A DNA stretch of 64,000 bases from Neocallimastix lanati (nom. inval.) (taxonomy: Eukaryota > Neocallimastigomycota > Neocallimastigomycetes > Neocallimastigales > Neocallimastigaceae): positions 62,001-126,000 of the forward strand of contig JACVTC010000214.1 of the NCBI GenBank assembly GCA_016946835.1, in the 5' to 3' direction. The notes below the pieces were generated by a model. That model made no database searches. It was given only the letters and a program-made list of their open reading frames with translations, and had not been told where the DNA came from. Made by a program: the position numbers and the translations under genes. Positions 41,815-51,630 of this stretch are shown in pieces. Position 1 is the stretch's first letter, and every line of letters starts with the position of its first letter.

Positions 41815-42277
41815 TTTAATTCTGTGTTGGTTGGCGAATTTTTCTTGTTTATCACATGCTTGTTTTAAATTTTCTTTTAATTGTTAGAAAAGTTCCACTA
41901 GGTTTGTTGTAATTCTTTAACACGAGGAACATCAGTAGAACTTGGCACAGATAGTGAGAAACGAGGGTTGTAACCATAATTTGCGTAGAAAAGTGATTTA
42001 TTTAATGATTCTTGGATAGAATTGTTGTAGTAGAATTCAGCAAGGAGTAGATAATTATGCTAATTTGAACCTTTAAAGAGGCAATGAAAGTAGCAGCGCA
42101 AAAATTTTCAGGTTTTAAGACGTTGAAAGGAATATCAGAGGACAGTTCTTCATTTGATGCATAATTAGGTCTTCGAGAAAGTGTATCAGGTTTACTATTA
42201 GCAGATCCTTCACGATAGGTGATTTTGAAGTTAAATTCTGATGAGAAAAGAGCCCAATGAACAAGTCTTTGTGACAT
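41815..42277 (-). pseudogene. Element I RNase H end and integrase remnants
   Basis: The 42002-42277 frame reads L-V-H-W-A-L-F-S-S-E-F-N-F-K-I and S-K-P-D-T-L-S-R-R-P, the RNase H end with the gypsy D-x-L-S-R motif, then P-F-N-V-L-K-P-E-N-F-C-A, which is also at the start of integrase in element H. It then jumps at about 42055 to the integrase C-terminal half (Y-Y-N-S-I-Q-E-S, F-Y-A-N-Y-G-Y-N-P-R-F-S at about 42040-41950). HHCC and the D,D,E core are missing. Confidence 0.65.
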
Positions 42278-42506
42278 TTTCTCAGGTTTCTTTGATATAA
42301 AAGGTTACGATGGTTAGAGAAAATAATGAATGGGATTGAAGTTCCTTTTAAGAGATGTCATCATTGTCCTAAGGCTTCAACGATTGCTAAAAGTTCTTTA
42401 TCATAAATTGGGTAGTTTTTCTCAGCAGCAGTAAGAGATCTTGAGAATGCAATAGGATGAATTTTATTGTCTTTTTGAGAAGCTTGGGAAAGTATAGTGC
42501 CAATAG

Positions 42507-43193
42507 CTAAATTAGTACTATCTGTTTCAATAAGAAAGGGTAAATCATGGTTTGGTTATGCAAGTAAGAGAATTTGGACTTTAATTCGTCATATGCTTTT
42601 CTGAGTTTTGTAAGAACTTTAATAAGATGTTCATAATGTGTTTCTAAGTCAGGAGAGAAAATTATAATATCATCAATGTAACAAAAGACAAATTTTCTGA
42701 GAAAGTTTTCTAGAATGTCATTGATAAAGTGTTGATATATGGCAGGAGCATTCTTCAAACCAAAAGGCATAATTAAGTTTTCAAAATGACCATATTTGCA
42801 GTTAAAAGCTGTTTTGTACTCGTCTCCTTCTTTTATTCTTACAAGATTATAGGCAGATCGAAGATCGAGTTTTGAAAAAACTTTTCCTTTGGCTAGGTGT
42901 TCGAGCATGTCATTAATTAATGGCAAAAGGTAAAAATCGCGAATTGTAATATCATTCAAATGTCGGTAATCAACAACCAATCTTAATTCACCATTCTTCT
43001 TAAGTACAAAGAAAACAGGTGCAGGGGATTTTGTTTTTCTTATGAATCCTTTTGCTAACTTTTCATCTATATATTCTTTAAATGTAGTAGATTCTTTTTC
43101 TGTTAAAGGGTAAATAGGTCTATAGAAAAGAACAGTATTAGGCATAAGTTTTATTTCACAATCATAAAGTCTATGGGGAGGTAATTCATTCAC
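42507..43193 (-). CDS. Element I reverse transcriptase
   Basis: The 228-residue frame has R-L-V-V-D-Y-R-H-L-N near residue 75, F-S-K-L-D-L-R-S-A-Y with catalytic Asp 110, M-P-F-G-L-K-N-A-P near 145 and the catalytic box F-C-Y-I-D-D near 170-175. After K-V-L-T-K-L-R-K the thumb (L-G-H region) is missing, and the sequence passes directly to Y-D-E-L-K-S-K-F, the RNase H connection, then leaves frame near 42510. RT catalytic residues are intact but the enzyme is deleted internally. RNase H continues at 42280-42510 in broken frames. Confidence 0.8.
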   Translation of the reverse strand: MNELPPHRLYDCEIKLMPNTVLFYRPIYPLTEKESTTFKEYIDEKLAKGFIRKTKSPAPVFFVLKKNGELRLVVDYRHLNDITIRDFYLLPLINDMLEHLAKGKVFSKLDLRSAYNLVRIKEGDEYKTAFNCKYGHFENLIMPFGLKNAPAIYQHFINDILENFLRKFVFCYIDDIIIFSPDLETHYEHLIKVLTKLRKAYDELKSKFSYLHNQTMIYPFLLKQIVLI

Positions 43194-43418
43194 ATATATT
43201 TCGCTAAAAACATCCTTAAATGGAAGTAATTTCTTTGGTAATGATTTATTTATTTTATTACTTTCTTTATCTTCTTCTTTATCATTCTTTTTAATAGTAT
43301 TTAAAGGAACATAAGTAGTGAAGGCGCTGGAAAGTACAAGACAATTAAAAATACAGTACTTGGATTTGAAAGAGAGTTCCTTTGAGGCAAAGTCTATAGT
43401 AGGGTTAGGAGTTTCTAG

Positions 43419-43739
43419 CTAGTCAATGTCTAAAATAGCGCAATACGAGGGAAGGTCAACAATATAGAAACTTGTTTTACAAATGTGGTTTTTATATTTT
43501 AAAGATATTGGAGCAGTTTTACCTATGATTGACTGAATACCGCCCATTCCAGATACGTTAGGGAGATTACATTCACTAGAGTAAGGAATATTATTTTCTT
43601 TTGCAAAGTATACATCCATTAAATTAAGTTGAGAGCCGCAGTCCTGAAGAATTTTAGTTTTTGTAGAAATATTGGAAACATTAAGAGAGAATTCAAAAAT
43701 TGGTAGCTTTACATCGGGTTGATCCAATAAAGGTTGCAT
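43419..43739 (-). CDS. Element I protease
   Basis: The 106-residue frame is a retropepsin: I-L-Q-D-C-G-S-Q-L-N-L-M near residues 30-41 has D-C-G where most have D-S/T-G, followed by G-M-G-G-I-Q-S-I-I-G, a possible flap, and a terminal C-A-I-L-D-I-D corresponding to I-L-G-x-D. D-C-G retains the Asp and Gly, so activity is conceivable. The upstream end coincides with the inversion breakpoint at 43740, and the spacer to RT (43194-43418) is in broken frames. Confidence 0.65.
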   Translation of the reverse strand: MQPLLDQPDVKLPIFEFSLNVSNISTKTKILQDCGSQLNLMDVYFAKENNIPYSSECNLPNVSGMGGIQSIIGKTAPISLKYKNHICKTSFYIVDLPSYCAILDID

Positions 43740-44415
43740 ATATCATTTCTAGACTCTACGGCTCTGCAATGAACCGGGTTGCGACTCTAATTTAAAATAA
43801 CGATCCATGTTTAAATAACTATCAAATTCACCTCAAGATTTAAGGCTACTTTTGGGAGCTATGATTGGACTTTCATTGCTAACCAGAAATTGAAAACAAT
43901 TAAATAAAACGATTCGGTGAAATAACAAACTACATTCTCAAATTCAATAGATATTCTGACGAATCTTCATGGAATGAAGAAGCTAAAATGGATGCTTTCC
44001 TCAATGAACTTAACTACCAAATTGCTACCAAAATATATGAAATGTTTCCAGGACCAAGATCTCTTTTCGCATTACAAACTATTGCCTCTAGACTAGATAG
44101 TGGCATTGCTGCTTATAGACAATTTTCTAGTCCATAAAACAGATCAAATAATAATAAAAATAATAATAACAGAAATAATAACAATAATAATAGAAGACAA
44201 AATAAAAGAAAAAAGTCTTTCAAATTCAATATTCGAGGTCCTTTGTCTAATGAAGAAAAGGAAGAAGAAGAAAAGAACATCTTTGTGCCTATTGTGGATC
44301 AGCTAACCATTCCCTTTACAATTGCCCATTAGTAAATAGAAATAAAGCCTCTTTAAGAAGTTCTCATATTACTAATCTTGAACCCAAAACCATTCCAAAA
44401 CTAAGAATTTCTGAT
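43740..44415 (+). pseudogene. Inverted Gag middle and C-terminus of element I
   Basis: This segment codes on the plus strand although the rest of element I is on the minus strand. It opens with I-I-S-R-L-Y-G-S-A-M-N, matching I-I-S-R-F-Y-G-K-A-M-N-W at the equivalent place of element H Gag. It continues with a capsid stretch (F-N-R-Y-S-D-E-S-S-W-N, about 43940) and an Asn/Arg tract, and ends with a zinc knuckle C-A-Y-C-G-S-A-N-H-S-L-Y-N-C (about 44285-44330, in a shifted frame). Stops and one frame change are present. It exactly fills the gap between Gag N-terminus and protease, so it was inverted in place. Confidence 0.75.
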
Positions 44416-44419
44416 CATT

Positions 44420-44548
44420 GGCAAATCGTTCTGGATCAAGCATGAATATTAGATTCATTTTGGCTAAGAATCCTTTAAAGTAACCACGATCTCCAGCGAA
44501 TCCATCTTTATTAGTAGTATTGGCATTTAAAAAAGTATCTTCTTCCAT
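44420..44548 (-). pseudogene. Element I Gag N-terminus
   Basis: The minus-strand start at 44548 gives M-E-E-D-T-F-L-N-A-N and then K-D-G-F-A-G-D-R-G-Y-F-K-G-F-L-A-K and D-P-E-R-F. Element H starts M-E-E-S-N-I-F-D-T-A-N with D-G-F-A-G-D-R-K-Y-L-K-G-F-L-A-K. The coding sense breaks at the inversion boundary right after P-E-R-F. Confidence 0.75.
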
Positions 44549-44559
44549 TTTCTTACTTT

Positions 44560-45140
44560 TTCAAAATAGATTTATTTAATAATTTAATTATTGAAGGACT
44601 TTTATTTAAGGTAAATACAATTTAAATTTCGCTTTTAATGCTTTACAACCATAGAAAAACCGGCAAAAGCTACTAACTAGAGGTATATACTAGACCTCAA
44701 AATAAAATTAAAAACTATATATTTTAATGTCGCTTTACCTTCACGACCAACCTATAGCCTTCGGTGACTATAGTTCCTTATTTGCCAGAGCTTATTCGAA
44801 TAGAGCAACCACCGAACTGTTGAAGTTGGTTGGTAGGATGTGGCTCTCTTTTAATCCGCACTCTCTTTACACTCTAGGGTTTTGAAGCCCGTTTATATAT
44901 TCAAATAATTAACGACTATAGTTTCTAACCTACTGAAACTAGTTAATAACCATCGAAACTCTGTTTATGAGCTCTAACCGCTCCTAGTATATTTATTGTA
45001 TTAACTTAAAAGATGGACACAGAAACTTAAAACTTAAAAAATTTCTTTTCTTTTTGTGTTGCTGTTCCTTCAGTAAATTTTAACTGAAAGAGCTTAGATG
45101 TAGGGCTTACGTCTGAGCCTACTAGAGAGGGCCAACACAA
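44560..45140 (-). other. Element I leader, possibly with part of the 5' LTR
   Basis: This non-coding, GC-richer stretch lies upstream of Gag. It has a long leader like the one between 57562 and 58138 in element H, but little shared sequence. Near 45137 the minus strand reads TGTTGGCCCTCTC, which might be an LTR start, but no second copy is in the window to confirm it. Confidence 0.4.
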
Positions 45141-46110
45141 AATTAAGGAATTTAAATAAAAGAAAATATTTTTTAAAATTATTTAGCTAATTACTAATGT
45201 ATATATTTAATTTTCAGTATTGATTTATCTAAAATATATTATATTTGTTCACTTAGATTATAGTTAAAATTTTATCTAAAATGATATATATGCTCACTTA
45301 ATAGAATTTAATTTGAAAATATGTTATAATAAAGAGTCAGCGAAGAATCTAAGGAAAAATTGGACAAGAATTTTGAGTAAAGAAGGAATACAAAAAAAAA
45401 GTAGATAACCTATAAAAAGAGATAATCCAAATGATAATAGATTCAAGAATTGAGTTTTTTAAGGGAGTATTCCACAGTTATAAGATTGTTTTGAAGATAA
45501 TATAATTATAAGCGGTAGTCCAAGAGTTAATTAAAGATTTGAAAAGGTAGATTCCAAAAGAGTAGATTCCAAAAGAGTAGATTCTTAAAAGAGTAGAATT
45601 GTTTCAAGAAGGTTTCCTATTTTTCGTCCAAAAGGGTACTTCTATTGTAACTAATCTTAATGTTACTTAAGATTGTTTTTAAATTTTTTTAAAAAAAAGG
45701 TTCTCGAAACAAAAGTAATTTAAAATATGTTTTAAAATGAGTTTTTTTATTAATAAAATATAAATTATTTTATTAATTAATTATTGTAATATTTTAAATT
45801 ATGTTAAAATTAATAAAAGCACAAGTAAAAACATTTTATTATGAAATTTTACACCTATTTATAGTTTTTATGGAAAAATAATTATTTTTAAGTTATCAAT
45901 TGTTATTAGTAATTATTAGAAATAAAAGAAAATTAAAGAAAATTAAAGAAAACAAGTTTTCTTTCAAGAAAATGAATCTTTGATAAAAAATGTTAAAAAT
46001 TATTAATAAAATAGATTTTTCTAGTTTTATCGGTTCAATTGTTTAACCAATAAACACTAGTAATTTCTTTAATATTCTTGTTATAATAAATAAAAAATTA
46101 TTAAAATTTG
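45141..46110. other. AT-rich stretch with a 15-bp tandem repeat
   Basis: No gene or LTR is visible. At 45546-45600 the unit AGTAGATTCCAAAAG occurs about 3.5 times with small variation. The rest is AT-rich sequence without motifs. Confidence 0.5.
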
Positions 46111-46181
46111 GAAAGAGTGGGGGTTAAACCCTAAGGTTTCATCCCGATGGTCATGGTAACTTACCATTGAACTATGGTAAC
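46111..46181 (-). other. tRNA-like sequence, degenerate
   Basis: On the minus strand there is an A-box-like TAGTTCAATGGTA and, about 35 bases later, a B-box-like GGGTTTAACCCC forming a T-arm-like hairpin. The acceptor ends do not pair and the anticodon loop lacks the invariant U33, so it is unlikely to be a working tRNA. It lies immediately beyond the point where copia G coding ends and may be a SINE head or a tRNA relic. Confidence 0.35.
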
Positions 46182-46189
46182 TAATTTAC

Positions 46190-46349
46190 TAGATTTGAGT
46201 TTCGTTACATCAATACTATTACCAGTATTAGTGTTAATGTTTATTTTCAATATTATTGTTAATATTATTAATATTATTATTAATGTGGTTATCAATACTT
46301 TTGTTACTGTTATTGTTACTATAGTTATTATCATAATTATTATTATTAT
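46190..46349 (-). pseudogene. Copia G linker end, left of element F
   Basis: Minus-strand Asn-rich coding (N-N-Y-D-N-N-Y-S-N-N, I-N-N-I-N-N) continues the copia G linker that is interrupted at 51556 by element F; the ATTAT duplication at 46345-46349 marks the break. Coding fades at about 46190, and no RT of copia G follows, so G is truncated on its 3' side. Confidence 0.6.
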
Positions 46350-46568
46350 TATTAACCGGCTAGGTTAAACAGTAGATACTTGAGAGTTTTATTTTATTAT
46401 TATATTAAAATATTTTACTTATTTTATTATATATATTTATTTTATTTATTAAGAGTCAAGAGTACATCATTAAATTAAGAATAATTAATTATATTTATAT
46501 CTAATACATTACATAAATTTATATCATTAAATTTATTAATTGTATTATAAATTCTATATTAGTTAACA
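46350..46568 (-). repeat. Element F left LTR (3')
   Basis: In element orientation it starts TGTTAACTAATATAG and ends CCTAGCCGGTTAATA, with ends like those of element B. The purine tract GAGAGGGGAA precedes it on the inside. It differs from the right LTR by several substitutions and small indels, so F is older than B or A. Confidence 0.85.
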
Positions 46569-46599
46569 TTCCCCTCTCAAACTAGTTTTTCTTTAGAAA

Positions 46600-47487
46600 A
46601 ATCTTGTTTGTAAATTTAGTCATAAATGTGCCATTTATAATTTTTGTTAATATATCGGCTAGCATATTTTTACTATCAATATATTCTAATTTTATTTTTC
46701 CCTTTTTTATATTATCTTTATTAAAGAAATATTTAATTGTATGTGTTTTAATTTTGGATTTATTTCATCATTTTCAATATTGGTTTTACTGGCTATATTA
46801 TCTGTATAAATTTTTATTGGTTTATTGAAATTGAATAATTCTTCTAAGATATTTCTTATCCATAATATTTTCTTAACACATTCTGAAGTACTAACATATT
46901 CAGCTTCGGCTGTAGAGGTAGCTACTATTGATTGTTTCTTTGATGTCCAACAAATAGGATTTTTTCCCATTAAGATTATATTTCCTGAAGTAGATTTTCT
47001 AACTTTAAGGTCTGAATCTGTATATCCAATAATATCCCCCTTTTCCGTCATAACAAATTTTGTAGTCTATCGTTGTATTTAAATATTTTAAAATATGGGT
47101 TACCTTTTTCCAATCAGAAATTGTAGGATGTTCTGAATTTTTAGCAGCCTTTCCTACAGCAAATGAGATATCTGGGCGAGTACATTTAGCCATATAAATT
47201 AAGGATCCAATAACACTTTTATATGTAGTTATATTAAATGGTTCATTATTTTCACTAATTATGTTATCACCTACACAAGGTGTATTAGTTTTTCTAGTAT
47301 ATTTAATATTTACTGTTTTCAATAGTTTTTCTATAAATCCAGTTTGTGAAATAATATATTTATTATCTTCTTTTTTAACTTTAATACCTAAGATATAATT
47401 TATTGGTTCTTCTTTAGAAACTTTAAAATTATTTTTAATAATGTTTGCAGCCTTTTTGATTTCATATTTTTCTCCTGTAATTATCAT
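46600..47487 (-). pseudogene. Element F RT C-terminus and RNase H
   Basis: The frame 47005-47487 starts just after the YVDD box and continues through Y-I-L-G-I-K-V, C-T-R-P-D-I-S-F-A-V and W-K-K-V-T-H-I-L-K-Y. After a frame change, 46707-47051 has G-Y-T-D-S-D-L, where B has D-S-D-F-A-G-D, then S-T-A-E-A-E-Y, Y-T-D-N-I-A-S-K and L-K-H-I. The F-A-G-D stretch after the first RNase H Asp is missing. The terminal L-A-D-I-L-T-K part lies to about 46600. Confidence 0.75.
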
Positions 47488-49400
47488 ATCATCTACATAT
47501 AGTCCAATTAAGCAAATTAGTTTATTATTTTTGAATTTTGAAAAAATGCATTTTTCAGATATTAATTGAGTATATCCATTATCAATTAGAAAATTAGATA
47601 TTGTAATATTCCATTGACGGCCAGATTGTTTCAGACCGTATAAAGCTTTGTTTAATTTCCAATATCCCTTCCCAAAGTTAGGATCTCCAGGAGGAATAGT
47701 AGTATATATATCTCTAAGTCAGCATGGAGATACGCAGCTTTTATATCCAGTTGCAAAATAGGCCAAGAAAATTTTGCAGCTAAAGCAATAATTAGTTTTA
47801 AGGCGTCAATGTTAAGAGTTGGAGAATAAGTAAGGTCAAAATCAATACCTCTTTTCTGCTTAAAGACTTTTGCAACAACTCTAGCCTTTCTTTTTATTAT
47901 ATTATTATTAGAGTCTAATTTATTATTGAAAACCCATCTTAAAGATATAACATTTTTATTATTTGGAATTTTTTTAACAAAATAAAAAATATTATTTTCA
48001 TATAAATTATTTAATTCATCATTAATAGCAGTTTGCCATTCGTCACTTACATCACTATTAATAGCATCATTATATGTAAAAGGAATATTAGTGACAACAT
48101 TTGTAATATATCTATTATTATTATTATTATTCTTTTTGGGTTTATCAAATGGATTTTTATTTGGAACAAAAAATTTATAACGTTGTAATGCGTCTCTAAT
48201 GACAGAATATTCTTGTGGAACTTTAAATTTATTATTTATAATTAAATTTTTGTGCCCTTTTGAATAATTTAAAACGTTATTGTTTACACTTTTATTATTA
48301 ATTCCTTCTTTTTCTGCCTTTTGGTTCTCAAATATATTATTGTTAGAATCAATTGTATTTAATTTTGAATTACTATTTAAATTTAATTTATTTAATATAT
48401 TATTATTTAAATTATTAGATATATTACTCATATATTGATTATAATTTGAAAAAATATTGAAATTAGTATTATAGTCAATGTCAATATCCATATCATCAGA
48501 AGAAACAGTATCAATTAAAGTTTTTCCGTTATTGTTATTTGAAATATTAACATTTGAAGAAAAATTTTTGTGATAATCTAAATTATTATTAATATTGTCA
48601 TTAATATTATTAATATTATTAGAGTTTAAATTTTTTGAATCTAAATTATTATAATTAATTTTATTTTGATTTAAAAAATTAAATTTTTCTGAACTTAAAT
48701 TATTATTATTCTGAATATTTTGATATTCATTTAAATTTAAATTATTATTATTTTGAGCAATGCAGTTTTGGCTATTAGAACTTAAATCATTATTATTTTT
48801 ATTATTTTGAATTTTTTGAATCAAAATTTGATGAATTTTTATTATTAAAATTTTTTCATTTTGATCGGAAATACTTTCAAATTCATTTTCTTCAGCTGAG
48901 AAGTAATCTTCATCATTTAATTCTAAATTAGTTTCATTACTAATATTATTAACATTGGTATCATTTTGTACGTTATTGAAATCTTTATTTAATAGTGTAT
49001 TTTTGGTCAATGCATTATTATTTGTTAAATCATTTAAATTTGAATTGTTTTCTGGGAGTGAATTATCCAAAATTTGGAAATTTTCGTTTGAATTATTAAT
49101 GAAAAAATGATCCCTTAAATTTTCAAATTTACTAAAATTAAAATCAAATTTAAAGAAATATACATTATATTCTTTATCAGTAGCAGAATTAGATAATGAA
49201 ATATTAGCAGGTTCATCTTCAAAAGCTAATATTTCTCTAACATAATGCAACTTATAATCCTCATAGTCCATAATTAAATTACTATTTGTTTCTTCATTGA
49301 ATCCTAGAAAAATTCCTTTAGAAGCATTTGGTTGAAATTTTCCTTTATTTTGATCAAAATTCTTGTAGTATGTAATACATCCAAAAATTTTAATATTCAA
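47488..49400 (-). CDS. Element F integrase end, Asn-rich linker and RT
   Basis: The main frame (47652-49400, 582 residues) starts in the integrase C-terminus (F-G-C-I-T-Y-Y-K-N, K-G-I-F-L-G-F-N-E), then has about 370 residues of Asn-rich linker, then the RT N-terminus (S-D-E-W-Q-T-A-I-N-D-E-L, R-K-A-R-V-V-A-K, Q-L-D-I-K-A-A-Y-L-H-A). It leaves frame at about 47715. RT continues at 47640-47488 with A-L-Y-G-L-K-Q-S-G-R-Q-W and an intact Y-V-D-D-M near 47490. Confidence 0.8.
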
Positions 49401-50253
49401 TTTAACTTTATGCCCATAAAAATTTTCATCGGGAATATTATTTCTTGATATTTGGTGAGGTGTTTTATTATATAAATAATTAGCATATAGAACAGCATAA
49501 TCCCAGAGATATTCTGACAGTTTGCTCCAAAATAATATTGTTTTTGCGCATGAAATTAAAGATTGGTTAAATCTTTAATTTATCTATATTTTCAATGTAA
49601 TAATGGCCTAGTCCTCTATGCCATATCAATTTACTTTCATTATTTAGTTTATTTACATTGAAAATATATTTTTTAATATTATTTTTAATTTTCCAACAAT
49701 GTTTTGCTGTTATAAGAATTTCATTATTTTTATTTGCGTAAATAGTAGTAATTCTTTTATAATTTTTATCTAGAATTGTTAATATGGGAATATTTTATTT
49801 TGATATATCAGATAAAGTTTTAATTCCAGTTTTAGATAATTCTGGTCCACTAATCATATTTCTAGTTACGTTTTTGGAATATAATACTCTATCCAGTATT
49901 ATTTTATAATCATTTATATAAAAATGAAATTCACCATGTCCTTCGAAAGTTAATGGAGAACCGTTTGCACATATATGAGTTATTTCTTCTTCCTTATAAT
50001 TTAATAATAGATTTTTATCATTGGTTAAAATGTTCTCAGTATCAGAATCATATAACCAAGTAGATTTATCATAACTTTTATTTGATGACACTTCATTTTT
50101 GTAAATTGAATTAATATGACACAAAATTTTATAATACTTTTTAATATTTTGTTCTTTATTTATGTTTTTATTATCATTTAAATGTACATTTTCATAATAT
50201 ATATATATATTATTAATATTATTATAATCTTCTTCATTATTTTCAAGAAACAT
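49401..50253 (-). pseudogene. Element F protease and deleted integrase
   Basis: The 49795-50253 frame is the protease region: W-L-Y-D-S-D-T-E-N, where element B has W-L-Y-D-S-G-A-G-E, so the catalytic Gly is Asp. R-V-L-Y-S-K-N-V-T-R-N-M-I-S-G-P-E-L closely matches B. Decayed integrase follows: I-W-H-R-G-L-G-H (HHCC start, about 49620), then a jump at about 49575 to N-Q-S-L-I-S-C-A-K-T, which lies after the catalytic Glu. All three catalytic acidic residues are therefore lost. Confidence 0.7.
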
Positions 50254-50361
50254 TGATTTAATTTCATGAAAACCAACGTTTGCATTATAATAATCATTAA
50301 TATTAAAATTTCCTACGTAGTTGATTTTTCTGTTTGAGTATTGTTTATTATTTATATAGTT

Positions 50362-51194
50362 TTAATTTCTAAATTTATTATTAGATTTATTCCCATTCTT
50401 ATTTTCTAAAGGATGACTATCTGAATTATCATTTTTTAAGAGTTTACTATATTTGCTATTTTTGTTTTTAGAATTAAACCAACAATCACAGGTATTATGA
50501 TTTTTCATATTACATATATGGCAAAATTTTCCATTTTTCTCTTGTTTATGATTATAATGGAATTGTTTTTGTCTTTCCATTTTGATATAATCAATTTCCA
50601 TTGGATCGTCGTATTTATTTTCGACTTTCCAACCTTTAACATATGACCTCTTGGCTAAATCAGCTTTGATTCTATTGTACAGTGACTCAAAAGTTTCATT
50701 GTCGTTTAAAAGTAATCTATTTTGATATGATTTAGGAAGAGAATTATGCAGATATTTGACTTTTTCATCTTCGGAGAATATTAAATTATTTTTCTTCATT
50801 AATTTAAATATATCCTTCATCTCTTCAATAGCACTTGATATATCACTTTCTTGTTTGGCATAAATAGAATTCAATTTCTTGATCCAGTAGGTAGCATCAT
50901 TGGCATTTACTCCATACTTCTTAAGTTTTCTATAAATTTCAAAAACCGAGGAAATCCCTGTTACTTCTTTATGGATCTCGATATTGATTCCAAGATAAAA
51001 AGTCTTACAGTGGCATTTTCGGAAATTATTTTGATTTCTTTTTCTGTTTTTGGGTTTAGAGGATCTATATCTTTAATTTTATCCTCTCTCAAGAATTCTC
51101 TTAATTTCGCCCTTTGAACCATCGCGTCAATGTAATCAGACCATGGTATGAATTCTTTTGGTCCTTTTAAAATGGTTACTCTAAGTTCTGACAT
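50362..51194 (-). CDS. Element F Gag
   Basis: The Met at 51194, about 125 bases inside the 5' LTR, opens M-S-E-L-R-V-T-I-L-K-G-P-K-E-F-I-P-W. The frame stops at 50961 and Gag continues at 50874-50362 with M-K-D-I-F-K-L-M-K-K and a zinc knuckle C-H-I-C-N-M-K-N-H-N-T-C-D-C near residue 130 of the second frame, almost the same as in element B. The break at about 50960-50875 needs a frame change. The product would be the particle shell and RNA-binding nucleocapsid. Confidence 0.75.
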
Positions 51195-51320
51195 TTTATT
51201 TTATTTTATTTTTATTTTATTTTTATTTTATTTTATTATTATATATATTTATTTTATTTTTATTTTATTTTAATTTTTATTTTATTTTATTTTTTTTTAT
51301 TTTTAAATCTCCCAAGATTT

Positions 51321-51334
51321 TGAGATTCTTAATT
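51321..51334 (-). promoter_or_regulatory. Element F primer-binding site
   Basis: On the minus strand AATTAAGAATCTCA abuts the 5' LTR. It differs at two positions from GATTAAGAGTCTCA of elements A and B and is otherwise in the same place, so it is a mutated form of the same tRNA-Lys(CUU)-type site. A (TTTTA)n-type stretch follows at 51195-51300. Confidence 0.55.
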
Positions 51335-51555
51335 TATTAACCGGCTAGGTTAAACAGTAGATACTTGAGAGTTTTATTTTATTATTATATTAAAATATTT
51401 TATTTATTTTATTATATTTATTTATTTTATTTATTAAGAGTCAAGAGTACATAATTAAATTAAGAATAATTAATTATATTTATATCTAATACATTACATA
51501 AATTTATATGCATTAAATTTATTTTATTGTATTGTAAATTTTATATTAGTTAACA
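51335..51555 (-). repeat. Element F right LTR (5')
   Basis: It aligns with 46350-46568 over its full length. It ends, in plus-strand order, TTAGTTAACA, then ATTAT, the target duplication. Confidence 0.85.
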
Positions 51556-51630
51556 ATTATTATTGCTATTGTAATTATTGTTTCCACAATTATTGTTATT
51601 ATTATTTCTATTATTATTTCAATTATTATT

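Larger units (their letters stand above)
41815..45140 (-). mobile_element. Ty3/gypsy element I, chromovirus-like, rearranged
   Basis: From right to left: 5' leader, Gag N-terminus, inverted Gag middle, protease, RT, RNase H and a short integrase end. It is similar to element H over all shared parts (Gag opening, RNase H/integrase junction, integrase C-terminus). Integrase is mostly deleted at about 42055, the RT thumb is deleted at about 42600, and 43740-44415 is inverted. No 3' LTR is seen; the left end meets a copia fragment. Confidence 0.7.
46350..51555 (-). mobile_element. Ty1/copia element F, LTR to LTR
   Basis: Two LTRs (46350-46568, 51335-51555) and a matching ATTAT duplication (46345-46349, 51556-51560) bound a minus-strand copia element related to B. 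Gag, protease, linker, RT and RNase H are present. The integrase HHCC end and catalytic core are largely deleted near 49575, and several frame changes occur. It is inserted in the Asn-rich linker of copia G, in the same orientation. Confidence 0.9.
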
